Origin: JAUYQR01 sp050632395 | GTDB lineage: Bacteria > Pseudomonadota > Alphaproteobacteria > Rhodobacterales > Rhodobacteraceae | DNA: 64,000 nt | Assembly: GCF_050632395.1 (NCBI RefSeq) | Contig: NZ_CP192600.1 | Coordinates: 372,001 to 436,000 of the forward strand | Direction of reading: 5' to 3' | Shown here: one piece after another, positions 8,983-17,141 of the stretch | Numbering within the stretch: the stretch's first letter is position 1 | Layout of the letters: the number at the start of each line of letters is the position of its first letter | Position numbers and translations under genes: made by a program | The notes under the pieces: model-generated | The model's database searches: none | The model's input: the letters and a program-made list of their open reading frames with translations, nothing else | What the model was told of the DNA's origin: nothing

Positions 8983-9289
8983 TCAGCGGCATGTTGAACG
9001 TTTGTGGAAGCGGGACGGCGAGATTCTACTCAGCAAGTTCCATGGAAGCCCCGCCGAGAAGCGGCAGTATTCAGTTGCTGCGCCAGAGCCGATTATCTCT
9101 GCGGCGATGTCGCGACCGTCGGGCAGGATGCATCGCGCGACGAGGCGTCCATACCGATCGAAGTCAAGAATATCGCATCGCAGGGTGTTGCCGGAGATCA
9201 AGCTCCGTAGCGTGGCGGGTGCCGCCGATCCGCCTTGCTATCCCATTACGGCGCATCGAGCCCCCAGACGCGGCCAAATTGCTGGGTTC
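8983..9289 (-). pseudogene. Decayed thermonuclease (SNase-like) gene fragment
   Basis: On the minus strand the frame reads QQFGRVWGLDAP, a stop, WDSKADRRAPATLRSL, then LISGNTLRCDILDFDRYGRL and VARCILPDGRDIAAEIIGSG. This is the staphylococcal-nuclease fold: the W-G-L-D-A-P-E start strand, then the DRYGR-x-VARC core. The TAA stands exactly where the family has Glu after DAP. A TGA lies just upstream, and the N-terminal signal and first strands are missing. The gene is therefore dead. It is the first recognisable item after the tRNA-Pro. Confidence 0.7.
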
Positions 9290-9398
9290 AAGAGATGACA
9301 CCCTGATGAGGTTCGTGCGACAGAACCTTCACCTGCGCTCTTTTCGATCTACCTCCTGCGCGCACAACTCTTTGCACGTTTGATTTCTGGAGGTTCAA

Positions 9399-9638
9399 AT
9401 GAAGAAAACCGCACTTGCCCTCGCGCTCACGTTCGGAATGGCTGCCCCCGTCTTCGCAGGCAACTGCCCGGTCCTGATGGGGCAATTCGAAGCAGCGCTT
9501 CAGACCACCACGGTGGATGAAGCAACCAAGTCGGCCGCCATCGAGCTGTATGAAACCGGAAAGGCCGCGCACGACGCTGGGGATCATGCCGCATCGATGA
9601 CAGCGCTGGACTCCGCCTTGGCGCTTTTGGCTTCCTGA
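9399..9638 (+). CDS. Small exported protein of unknown function
   Basis: A 79-residue protein with a clear signal peptide (MKKTALALALTFGMAAPVFA, cleavage after AFA or before GNCPV). The mature part is about 58 residues, mainly helical, with a single Cys and the segment DEATKSAAIELYETGKAAHD. A CTGGAGG Shine-Dalgarno stands about 7 bases before the ATG, so it is a real gene. A strong hairpin follows. Function is not recognisable; the mature sequence hints at a short helical-hairpin periplasmic protein. Confidence 0.75.
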   Translation: MKKTALALALTFGMAAPVFAGNCPVLMGQFEAALQTTTVDEATKSAAIELYETGKAAHDAGDHAASMTALDSALALLAS

Positions 9639-9652
9639 TCACTACCCTCTAT

Positions 9653-9688
9653 AACTCGCCACTGCCCGAGGTTGGGCGGTGGCGAGTT
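9653..9688 (+). terminator. Hairpin terminator after the small exported protein
   Basis: A 15-bp stem with one G-T pair: AACTCGCCACTGCCC (9653-9667) pairs with GGGCGGTGGCGAGTT (9674-9688) around a 6-base loop. There is no strong T-run, so it may act as an mRNA 3' stabiliser as well as a terminator. Confidence 0.65.
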
Positions 9689-9997
9689 GAAGTGTGGAAC
9701 ATCTGAGCGGGGGACCGCGTGCACCTTGGCATTCTGCTGTGCCGGACGCGGTCGGCCCTCATGTATGTGTCGGCTGCTGTTCGCAACTGAGATTTCGCGC
9801 GGCTTCGGAAATCGCTCATATGTATCCGGCCTGTTGATCGGCTCGCGGGCCGTGGCCTTGATGGGGTTACGAATGCGCCTTGGTCTCATTAGCGGCAAGG
9901 TCCTTGTTGATCATAAGGGCCGCCAGACTCTGGGGGCGTATTTTCTCCGTTCCATGCTGTCCTCTCTGTCGCGAACCCCTTTATAGCTTTGGAAGGT
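9689..9997. other. Non-coding stretch before the IS110 transposase
   Basis: I see no convincing gene here. One minus-strand frame is open, but it has no recognisable domain and no good ribosome site. The left end of the IS110-family element probably lies here; elements of this family often lack terminal inverted repeats, so no boundary can be placed. Confidence 0.4.
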
Positions 9998-11064
9998 TCA
10001 GATCGCTTCCATGGCCATATCTTTTGCGGCGTCGAACCGGGTGCCATGGCGCAAAAGGCTCCACGCGGTCCGGGCGAGCTTGTTGGCCAGTGCAACGGCT
10101 GCCTTGTTGCGGGGCATCCGCGCTACCGCCTCGGTCAGCGAGGGGTCGAAGCTGAAGGTGGACCATCTATTCTGTCGCATCATGATCACTTTTGCAGCCT
10201 GCACGAACAGCATGCGCAGAGAGCGGCTGCCCCGTTTGGTGATCCGCCCAAGGATCGTGCGCCCGCCGGTGCTGTATTGGGTCGGCACCAAACCGACCCA
10301 TGCCGCAAAGTCCCGGCCACCGTCGAAAGCCTCGCCCTTGCCAACTGCCGCGACCATCGCGGTCGAGATCATCGGGCCGATGCCCGGAATGGTCATGATG
10401 TTTGCGCAGTTCTCTTCGGTGCGGCTGATCTCTTCGATCTCTGCCGAAACATCTTCAATCCGTCGGTCCAGCCAGAGCCAGTCGCCATAAAGACCTAACA
10501 GGATGCTGCGCATCCGGGGCGAAATCTCGTCCCGACGTTGATCGAGGATCGCTTCGAAGGAGTTCTTGAGTGCCCTCAGGCCAGAGCGGACGGTGATTCC
10601 CTGCTCAATCAGGAACGCTCGGATCTGGTTGATGGTTGCGGTGCGCCGCGAGACCAGCCGTGCCCTGACCCGATGCAAGGCTTGCAGATCGAGCTGATCC
10701 TGGCCCTTCTCAGCAACCGAGCGCAGGTTGGGCTGAAGCGTCGCCTCTGCATGGCGTCTGCGTAGTTGTAGTCGTTCTTCTGGACCTTGTTGAACAGCTT
10801 CACGTAGATGGCCGGAATGATCCGCGGCTCAAAACCCATTCCCCGAAGCGTCCGGCTGACGAAATGGGCGCTGAGACACGCTTCCATACCGACAACGCAC
10901 TGGGGGAAACGCTCGAGCGCCGCGGTCCTGGCAAGGCGCTTGATCTGCCTGCGCAGTACCAACTGGCCAGCTCGGTCAAACCCGACCAGATGAAAAGTCT
11001 CCTTGCCGATGTCGATCCCGAAGACGGCAAGCTCATCAACACTTCCTTTCTTCTTCGCATGCAT
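9998..11064 (-). pseudogene. IS110-family transposase, frameshifted
   Basis: The minus-strand start at 11064 (MHAKKKGS, AGGAG before it) gives the RuvC-like DEDD domain: FGIDIGKETFHLVGFD, then QCVVGMEACLSA, then KNDYNYADAM. The frame then breaks near 10750. After a one-base shift the protein resumes as EATLQPNLRSVAEKGQDQ, then LHRVRARLVSRRTATINQIR, and runs to the Transposase_20 domain (TIPGIGPMISTAMVAAVG, FAAWVGLVPTQYSTGG). The two halves together have the normal IS110 length of about 350 residues. The element is probably inactive unless the shift is recoded. Confidence 0.85.
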
Positions 11065-11322
11065 GGCTGCTTCTCCTGCAGGTGAGGGGTCATCCCGCTT
11101 CAGGATAACCCAACGGTGGGGGACGCAGCCGACACATCCCATTAGCCGCCCGTCTGCACGGAACTGTTCAACGGCAGCTTTGTAACCGCTCTCTGGCAAG
11201 TCATTCCAGGTAGCCCAATTTCTGGAGAGGGTGGCCCTGCCGTCAAACCCTTCCAGATCCCGGCTGCTCTCGGCGCAAGTTCTGTCTGCGATGTGGTTGT
11301 AGCGCCCGCACTTGGGTGGGGA

Positions 11323-12234
11323 CTAGACTTCGCGTAGTTGCTTTCTGATCCATAGGGTTCTGGGGTCGGTATCGTTTCGCCGATGCCAGAAAACTGACAC
11401 CGGGAAGGTCCGAACCGGAATTGGCGGCTCGGCAGTGACGAGACCAAAGCCGGAGGCAAAGGCTGCCGCCAGGCGGGCGGGCAAGGTGACAAGCGCGCCA
11501 GAGGCGGCGACGGCAGCAAGGGCGGGCAGAAAAGCTGGCAGGCCGAGGATCACGCGTCGGCTTCGGCCGATAGCCTGCAGTTGGTCATCCACCACCCCGC
11601 GCAGGTCGCCGCCGGGCGAAATCAGCACGTGATCGGCGTCGCAATATGCGTCGAGGTCAATTCGGGGCGCATCCGGCAAGACTTCGGCGCGGCCCGCAAC
11701 TTGAAAGGATTCCTCGTAGATCGGTTCGCCGGAAATTGCATCGGGAAGGTCCCAGACATAACCAAGCACCAGATCGGCCCTCCCCTCTGTCAAGGCGTCT
11801 ACCGCAGCCCCGCGCCCCAACGGCAGGACCGACAGCGTCAGTCCGGGGGCAAGATGCCGCAGCTTTGCGACCAGCGGCGGGATCAGGACAGCCTGTTCGG
11901 CATCGAGCGCCGCCACACGAACGAGGCCCGCCGCCGTCGCAGGATCGAAGGTTCGCGCGGCCCCGAGCGCACCGCGCAAGGCATCGACAGCGGCCGCCAC
12001 TGGCGCTTCGAGCGCCATGGCCGTTGCCGTGGGCTCCATCCCATGCGGGCGGCGCAGGAACAGATCGTCCTGGAAAATGTCGCGCAGCCGTTTCAGCGAT
12101 TGGCTGATGGCGGACTGGGTCAGTCCCAACTCCGCCGCCACGTCCAGAGATTTGCGATGGCGCACAAGCCCCAGAAAGACCAGCAGCAAGGTCAGGTCGA
12201 GCCTACGGAGTTCTGATGTGCTTAACTCAGACAT
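11323..12234 (-). CDS. LysR-family transcriptional regulator
   Basis: A 303-residue LysR regulator. The winged-helix N-terminus shows LTLLLVFLGLVRHRKSLDVA followed by LGLTQSAISQSLKRLRDIF, and the rest is the two-lobed effector domain (LVRVAALDAEQAVLIPPLV). It diverges from the NAD(P)-binding reductase gene with a 74-bp gap, the usual layout when a LysR protein controls its neighbour. It lies immediately beside the IS110 remnant. The effector is unknown. Confidence 0.9.
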   Translation of the reverse strand: MSELSTSELRRLDLTLLLVFLGLVRHRKSLDVAAELGLTQSAISQSLKRLRDIFQDDLFLRRPHGMEPTATAMALEAPVAAAVDALRGALGAARTFDPATAAGLVRVAALDAEQAVLIPPLVAKLRHLAPGLTLSVLPLGRGAAVDALTEGRADLVLGYVWDLPDAISGEPIYEESFQVAGRAEVLPDAPRIDLDAYCDADHVLISPGGDLRGVVDDQLQAIGRSRRVILGLPAFLPALAAVAASGALVTLPARLAAAFASGFGLVTAEPPIPVRTFPVSVFWHRRNDTDPRTLWIRKQLREV

Positions 12235-12308
12235 GATCCATATTCATTACCATTTCTTTCTTCTCCCCGATATCTCCGTTGCATCGAATGAAGCAAGGAG
12301 TAACTGTG

Positions 12309-12944
12309 ATGCGCATCGCGATCATCGGCATCGGCAATGTCGGCAGTGCCATCGCCCGGGGGCTGAAGGGCAAGAGCCATCAGGTGATCCTCGGCGCACG
12401 GGATCCGCAGGCGGCGGATGTTGTGGCATTGGCAACCGCCACCGGTGCAACGCCGATGCTGCCCGCAGCTGCCGCCGCGGCGGGCGATCTGATCATACTT
12501 GCCCTGCCTTGGGGCGTGGCCGAAAGCGCGGTCAAGACGCTCGGGGCGCTGGCGGGCAAGACCGTCATCGACTGCATGAACCCGCTGGGGATGGTCGATG
12601 GGGCGCTTGGCCTGACGGTGGGACATCTGACCTCGGGCGGAGAGATCGTGCAGGGTTGGTTGCCTGAAGCTCATGTGGTCAAGACGTTGAACCAGGTCGG
12701 GGCCGAGATCACGGCGAAGAATGATCATCTGCCCCACCGCCCGGTCCAATTCCTCGCCGGTGATGACGGGAGGGCCAAGGCCGCATGCGCCACGATCCTG
12801 GCCGATCTCGGGTTCGAGGCGCTGGATGCCGGTGGACTGGCCAAGGCGCGTCTACTGGAACCGCTGGCAATGGTCTGGATCAACCAGTCGCTTTTCCGCG
12901 GCAAGGGCCGGAACTGGGCCCTCGCCGCGATTGCCCCACAATGA
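12309..12944 (+). CDS. NADPH-dependent F420 reductase-like / NAD(P)-binding oxidoreductase
   Basis: A 211-residue single Rossmann-domain protein. MRIAIIGIGNVGSAIARGLK is a GxGxxG dinucleotide site, followed by LGARDP (NADP-type phosphate contact), DLIILALPWGV and TVIDCMNPLG. This matches the F420_oxidored (NPD) family, whose bacterial members outside actinobacteria reduce unknown substrates. The start is ATG 12309 with AAGGAG 10 bases upstream. It leads a run of small stress genes and diverges from the LysR gene, its likely regulator. Confidence 0.8.
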   Translation: MRIAIIGIGNVGSAIARGLKGKSHQVILGARDPQAADVVALATATGATPMLPAAAAAAGDLIILALPWGVAESAVKTLGALAGKTVIDCMNPLGMVDGALGLTVGHLTSGGEIVQGWLPEAHVVKTLNQVGAEITAKNDHLPHRPVQFLAGDDGRAKAACATILADLGFEALDAGGLAKARLLEPLAMVWINQSLFRGKGRNWALAAIAPQ

Positions 12945-12957
12945 CCGGAGAGACACG

Positions 12958-13335
12958 ATGACCGCGACGCTTCATGCTTCTTGTCACTGCGGTAGGGTCC
13001 ATATCGACATTCCGGCCGATGCAGCCGGGGTCCTCGCCTGCCACTGCGGCGACTGTCATAAGATGCACGGCAATTTCAACGCCTTCCTCGCCGCCCCCCG
13101 GGCGGACCTAATGGTCCGGGGCGAAGAGGCGCTGGTCTGGTATCAATCGTCCGAGGCAAGCCGCCGAGCCTTTTGCGGCACTTGCGGCGCGCGGGTGGTC
13201 AAGGAACTGACGACCGCCGGTCGCTGGCTGGTCTCGGCCGGGCTGATCGACGGGCCCACGGGCAAGCGCATCCTAAAGAACCTGTGGGCGCAGTCCAAGC
13301 CCGACTGGTATTCTCTGCCGGAGGTCTCGGAATGA
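12958..13335 (+). CDS. GFA-family (glutathione-dependent formaldehyde-activating-like) zinc protein
   Basis: A 125-residue protein of the GFA/CENP-V fold. Zinc ligands are visible as SCHCG near residue 9, LACHCGDCHK in the middle and FCGTCGARV towards the end. Family members bind glutathione or are small detoxification enzymes; catalytic activity is uncertain. The start is ATG 12958 (CCGGAGAGACACG before it). It is 13 bases after the reductase, so probably in one operon. Confidence 0.85.
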   Translation: MTATLHASCHCGRVHIDIPADAAGVLACHCGDCHKMHGNFNAFLAAPRADLMVRGEEALVWYQSSEASRRAFCGTCGARVVKELTTAGRWLVSAGLIDGPTGKRILKNLWAQSKPDWYSLPEVSE

Positions 13336-13491
13336 GCGATCCGGCGGAGGACTAGCCCGGCGATCACTGGCTGGCCGCTGCCGCTGCTGGTCAAGGTGTG
13401 CATTCAGGTCGGACTGATGACCTACGTCATCATGCCCCGCCTAACGCCCCGGATGGCGCGCTTCTTCTATCTGAAATCCAAAACCCTCTGA
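13336..13491 (+). pseudogene. Remnant of a membrane-anchored protein tail
   Basis: In frame after the GFA stop the sequence reads AITGWPLPLLVKVCIQVGLM then TYVIMPRLTPRMARFFYLK and stops. That pattern (W-P-L-P..., one hydrophobic helix, then MPRLTR) resembles the C-terminal membrane anchor of some antibiotic-biosynthesis-monooxygenase-type proteins. The body of the gene is missing and no start codon fits, so it is a leftover tail. Confidence 0.4.
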
Positions 13492-13503
13492 AAGGAAATA
13501 CCA

Positions 13504-14241
13504 ATGTCTGCATCCATCGATGTGCACTCGAAGAAGAAAGTGCTGTTGATCGCCGCCAACCCCGGCACGTCGCCCACCACTGGCTGGCCCGTGGGCTTCT
13601 GGTGGGCCGAGCTCACCCACCCCTACTGGACCTTCTCGGAAGCTGGCTACGAGGTCGAGATCGTCTCTCCCAAGGGCGGCGATCTGGTGGCGGACGGGTT
13701 CTCCGACCCCGAGGACCCATCGGGCTATTCGGCACATGACCTGATCTCGCTCGGCTTCAAGAAATCCGCTACCCACGCAGCAATGCTGAAAGGCACGAAG
13801 CCCATCGCCGAGGTGGACCCGACCGCCTACGACGCGATCTTCCTCGCGGGCGGGCAGTCGCCAATGATCACCATGATTGACGACACTGCGCTGCATGCCT
13901 TCGTGGCCAAAGCCTACGAGGCGGGCAAGATCGTGTCGATCGTCTGCCACGGCACCTGCATCCTGCTGAAGACCCGGCTGTCCAACGGCGACCTTCTGGT
14001 CAAGGGCAAGACCTGGACCGGCTTTGCCAACAGCGAAGAGGCTTATGCCGACGCCTGGGTCGGCCAGAAGATCCAGCCCTTCTGGATCGAGGACGAGGCG
14101 AAGAAGCTCGAGGGCACAAACTTCGTGGTGAACTCGATGTTCAAGGCCTTTGCCGTGCGCGACGGCAACCTGATCACCGGCCAACAGCAGTTCTCGGGCG
14201 GCGCGGCGGCGGAACTCGTTGTCCAGACTCTGGGCCGCTGA
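13504..14241 (+). CDS. DJ-1/PfpI-superfamily protein (Hsp31-like type 1 glutamine amidotransferase fold)
   Basis: A 245-residue protein with the class I amidotransferase-like fold. The nucleophile elbow is IVCHGTCILL (Cys in an A/G-C-H-G turn), with the acidic partner from GFWWAELTHPY. YDAIFLAGGQSPMITM is the family's central strand. Hsp31-like members act as glyoxalase III or chaperones against reactive carbonyls, a job that suits the GFA and reductase neighbours. GAAAGGAAATACC gives a good ribosome site. Confidence 0.85.
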   Translation: MSASIDVHSKKKVLLIAANPGTSPTTGWPVGFWWAELTHPYWTFSEAGYEVEIVSPKGGDLVADGFSDPEDPSGYSAHDLISLGFKKSATHAAMLKGTKPIAEVDPTAYDAIFLAGGQSPMITMIDDTALHAFVAKAYEAGKIVSIVCHGTCILLKTRLSNGDLLVKGKTWTGFANSEEAYADAWVGQKIQPFWIEDEAKKLEGTNFVVNSMFKAFAVRDGNLITGQQQFSGGAAAELVVQTLGR

Positions 14242-14298
14242 GAACAAACGGCGCGGGCTGCACCGCGGTCCACCCTATCGAAACGAGCGGAGGCCAAG

Positions 14299-15426
14299 AT
14301 GACCAACCACGTCCTGATCCATGAAGATGGCCGCAAGGCGACCTGGTTCGAACTGTTCTTCGACCTCGTTTTCGTCGTGGCCGTGGCCGCGCTGGCGGGC
14401 TCACTTTCGCAACAATACAACTGGTCGGGGGTGCTGGAATTCGGCTTCCTCTTCCTTGTGCTCTGGTGGCTCTGGCTGGGGCATACATTTCATGCCAGCC
14501 GTTTTGACAAGGACCGCCCAGACCAATGGGCAATCGGCTTTGCGCAGATCCTTGGGGTGGTGTTCATCGCCTATGGTGCGGGTGACGCCTTTGGTGTCCG
14601 CGCATGGGCCTTCGCGGGCGGCGTTGCGGCTTTCAAGGCGCTTCTGATGTTGGGCTACCTGCGCGAGATCGTGCGCCCGGGCCTGGGCCGCCTGTGCACC
14701 ATCTACGGGGCGATTTACGGCCTTCAGGCTGCCCTTTGGGCTGGATCGATTTTGGCCGAGCCGACGCTTCGCACCGCGCTTTGGGCCGTGGCTTTGGCGC
14801 TCGACATCGTCTCGCCTTTCCTCGTTGCGAGCGAGACCCACCGTGCGCCACCCCACCCTGAGCATCTGCCCGAACGTTTCGGCCTGTTCACCATCATCCT
14901 CCTGGGTGAAACGGCAGCAGCGTCGGTCCATGCGCTGGATCACGGATCCGAGTTGCACGGCGACACCCTTGCCGTTGCCTTGCTAGGTGCTTTGCTAGGC
15001 TTTCTCTACTGGGTCGGCTACTTCCGCCGCGCCAAAGGAAATGCCGAGCGGCATGTGGGGGATGCCGCTGCAGGGCGCAGCTTGCGTCTCTGGGCGTATG
15101 GCCACATTCCCCTTTACCTTGGCATTGCAAGCCTCGGCGCAGGAACAGTCTACCTTGCGCATCACACCGCCTTGGACGGCGCCGCACCCTGGATCTTTTC
15201 AGTGGGTGCCGCGCTCTCGATGGGCGGCGTCACCATTGTGTCACTTGCAACCCACCAACGGTCGCTCGCGTCTGGATGGCCCTATTTCTTGATCGCCTTG
15301 ATGGCTGCTGCCTCCCCAGTCATGGTCTCGACGGCGCCCGTTCTTGTCGGTTACCTCGCGGTATTGGCGGCCTGTCAGATCGGGTTGTCGTTGAACCTGA
15401 ACAGAAATACGCAAGCTCGGCACTGA
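14299..15426 (+). CDS. ltrA: Low temperature requirement protein A (LtrA) family
   Basis: A 375-residue inner-membrane protein with about ten helices. The LtrA hallmark stands at the N-terminus: ATWFELFFDLVFVVAVAALA. The conserved PERFGLFTIILLGET lies near residue 200. The biochemical role of LtrA is not established; the name comes from a cold-growth phenotype in Listeria. It follows the DJ-1 gene with a 57-bp gap and an AGCGGAGG ribosome site. Confidence 0.88.
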   Translation: MTNHVLIHEDGRKATWFELFFDLVFVVAVAALAGSLSQQYNWSGVLEFGFLFLVLWWLWLGHTFHASRFDKDRPDQWAIGFAQILGVVFIAYGAGDAFGVRAWAFAGGVAAFKALLMLGYLREIVRPGLGRLCTIYGAIYGLQAALWAGSILAEPTLRTALWAVALALDIVSPFLVASETHRAPPHPEHLPERFGLFTIILLGETAAASVHALDHGSELHGDTLAVALLGALLGFLYWVGYFRRAKGNAERHVGDAAAGRSLRLWAYGHIPLYLGIASLGAGTVYLAHHTALDGAAPWIFSVGAALSMGGVTIVSLATHQRSLASGWPYFLIALMAAASPVMVSTAPVLVGYLAVLAACQIGLSLNLNRNTQARH

Positions 15427-15646
15427 GCCTAACTGTCCGTCAATGGCTTCGATGCGTGCAAACGGACGCTCACAGCGGCAGAGGCAAATGGCCGCTTTCC
15501 GCCCTTCGTAACGGCCTTCGAACAATCGTAATCAGGACCACTCCGCGTCCAAACCTGAACGCCACTCGGCCCCCACAATCTCCCCATCAGCCGATCGCTA
15601 CAAAATGAGTTGCAGCGAACAGCGCTGCGATTTCATGGAGAGCGAT

Positions 15647-16045
15647 ATGAGCACGACCCCCTACAAAGACAGCGACCTCGCACAGTTCATCGCGAAGCGC
15701 GTCCTCGAGCTGAGACCAAGAACACAAGCCGATATCGCCGCGGAAGCTGGCTTCGTGAACGGCAACTACCTGTCGATGCTGAAGGCCGGCAACTCCAAGC
15801 TGGCCCTTGATCGCGTGCCTGCCTTGGCAACCGCGCTCGAGTGTGACCCGGCGTTGCTCATGCGTCTGGCCCTTGAACAGGCTGTGGGCTCAACAGCCGC
15901 GCAGGCGCTTCAGGAAATCCTCGGCACGCCGGTCTCGGCGAACGAACCGCTCTGGCTGGCAGAGATCCGCGATGCATCCGGACACATCGATCCCAGGCCC
16001 ACCGCACGCGCACGTGCCGCCATCAGGGGGCTGTTCGGGAAATGA
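15647..16045 (+). CDS. XRE-family HTH regulator, copy 1
   Basis: A 132-residue protein. The helix-turn-helix is near residues 25-65 (TQADIAAEAGFVNGNYLSML then KAGNSKLALDRVPALATAL), with a C-terminal helix pair ending in RARAAIRGLFGK. The start is ATG 15647 with GGAG 8 bases upstream; ATG 15635 is an alternative. Against copy 2 only six residues differ (T4A, K7R, R25K, P101R, T119A, A125T) despite many silent base changes, which points to purifying selection. It overlaps the next ORF by ATGA and stands before a repeat array that it may bind. A plasmid-type copy-control or partition regulator is possible. Confidence 0.85.
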   Translation: MSTTPYKDSDLAQFIAKRVLELRPRTQADIAAEAGFVNGNYLSMLKAGNSKLALDRVPALATALECDPALLMRLALEQAVGSTAAQALQEILGTPVSANEPLWLAEIRDASGHIDPRPTARARAAIRGLFGK

Positions 16046-16221
16046 GAAACGACCAGAAAGCCAGACGCGTCGTGGACGGCTTCAAGCTGCCGTCCGACGC
16101 TGCGATAACCGAGAACGAGCGCGCCTGGATCGAGTTCCTGCGCATCATCTGCAACGACCGGGTGCCTGCCCCGGGCAGCGACATGGTTGTTGAACTGCGG
16201 AGGCTGTTGGGCGGGGTGTGA
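16042..16221 (+). CDS. Small 59-residue protein coupled to the XRE gene
   Basis: Starts at the ATGA overlap with the XRE stop and encodes 59 residues (MRNDQKARRVVDGFKLPSD ... ENERAWIEFLRIICNDRVPA ... ELRRLLGGV). It is charged, probably helical and has no signal or membrane segment. The translational overlap and conservation of the reading frame in copy 2 downstream of its new stop suggest it is a real partner of the XRE protein. I do not recognise the family. Confidence 0.65.
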   Translation: MRNDQKARRVVDGFKLPSDAAITENERAWIEFLRIICNDRVPAPGSDMVVELRRLLGGV

Positions 16222-16237
16222 AGGCTGCTTCCGCGCT

Positions 16238-16467
16238 GGGGTGACAGAGCGAATTTCTAGGGTGACAGCGGTTGTATGAAAGGGTGACAACCACGATTTC
16301 ACTGTCACCCACAAATGCTTATTTCCTTGAAGCCCTAGGGTGACAGCGGGAGACGAAAGCGAACAGATCTCCCGCGCTGTCACCCTAAATTCTCGTTGTT
16401 TCGTTGGTCTTTCGGGTTCCAGCACGGTTTAAATCTTCAGAGACCGTTTTCTCGGCATTTGTCACCC
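16238..16467. repeat. GGGTGACA octamer array, copy 1 (iteron-like)
   Basis: Seven exact copies of GGGTGACA lie within 230 bp. Four are direct (16238, 16260, 16282 and 16338) and three inverted (TGTCACCC at 16303, 16378 and 16460). The first three direct copies start exactly 22 bases apart, about two helical turns. The pair at 16336-16347 and 16376-16387 (TAGGGTGACAGC / GCTGTCACCCTA) can form a 12-bp stem. The spacing and location resemble iterons or a multi-site operator. No replication initiator gene is adjacent. Confidence 0.8.
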
Positions 16468-17141
16468 TGCTAGCCGGCAATCAGGGCAGTCGAACTGGTG
16501 AAGCTATCCTTACTCAAACGACGCTCGCCAGATAGCATCCGTTCCCCAGACACGCACCTTATCAGTCCCAGGCCGGGGACATGCTCTGGCGGTCACCCCA
16601 TGAAGTCTCAGGCCCAAGCAGGCCAGCTATTCAAGATCAGAGAATACATCCCGGGTGCGATCGGCCAGACGTAGGGCAACCTTGCTGACCTATTGTTGCG
16701 GAGTGTCCCGCTGCGGCCAGAGGGAGAACGCGCGACGAGGAGCCTGCTGTCCAGTGGAGTGCGGGCGATGTGAATACTGTGCGACTGCGGACGGATGCGT
16801 CGCCGAACTGAGAGGATGTCCATCAAGTGAAGGAAAGGCGCTGGAGGGTGCCGTCGCCAACTTCCTAATGATGATGACCATTCGTGGCGCCGGCAACCTA
16901 CCGGCCCAGCAACCAGTTCGGATCCTGCGTGCAGCGGGACCAGCTAGACCCATAGGACTTCATACCCCTGACTAGATGAGAGGAGTCCTAGGGGGGATCG
17001 GATAGGACTTCACATTCCCTCTCCACCGCACCCACTCAAACAGGCAGTCCTGATTGAGGATATGTGCGAAGCCAAAGACAAACACGACCGCATGCAATAC
17101 CATTTGATCGACTTGATGCGTGCATTCTGGGGGACAGGCTG
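16468..17141. other. Non-coding stretch, mostly the end of the repeat
   Basis: There is no convincing gene. The part up to about 16962 is the tail of the direct repeat. From 16963 to 17141 the sequence is unique and contains a second ATAGGACTTCA at 17002-17012, plus the leader of the dehydrogenase gene. Confidence 0.5.

Larger units (their letters stand above)
15496..16962 (+). repeat. Direct repeat copy 1: XRE gene, small ORF and GGGTGACA array
   Basis: This segment recurs, diverged but colinear, at 53349-54757 in the same orientation. Both copies begin at TTCCGCCCTTCGTAACGGCC, include the XRE regulator, the overlapping small ORF and the octamer array, and end near ATAGGACTTCA. Copy 1 has that last sequence again at 17002-17012. 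The two copies bracket about 36 kb of accessory genes. Confidence 0.9.

Noticed and set aside
9584..9898. Minus-strand frame resembling a basic protein before IS110
   Set aside because: No start with a ribosome site, no recognisable domain, and it overlaps the terminator and the small exported gene.
11100..11322. Possible coding scrap (NWATWNDLPESGYKAAVEQF) between IS110 and the LysR gene
   Set aside because: It looks protein-like, but is too short, has no start and matches no family I can name.
16238..16467. CRISPR array
   Set aside because: The GGGTGACA units are 8 bp, occur in both orientations and have irregular spacers; there are no cas genes.
15496..17141. A plasmid replication gene beside the octamer array
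   Set aside because: No Rep, ParA or ParB-like protein is encoded near either array, so calling it an origin would be unsupported.
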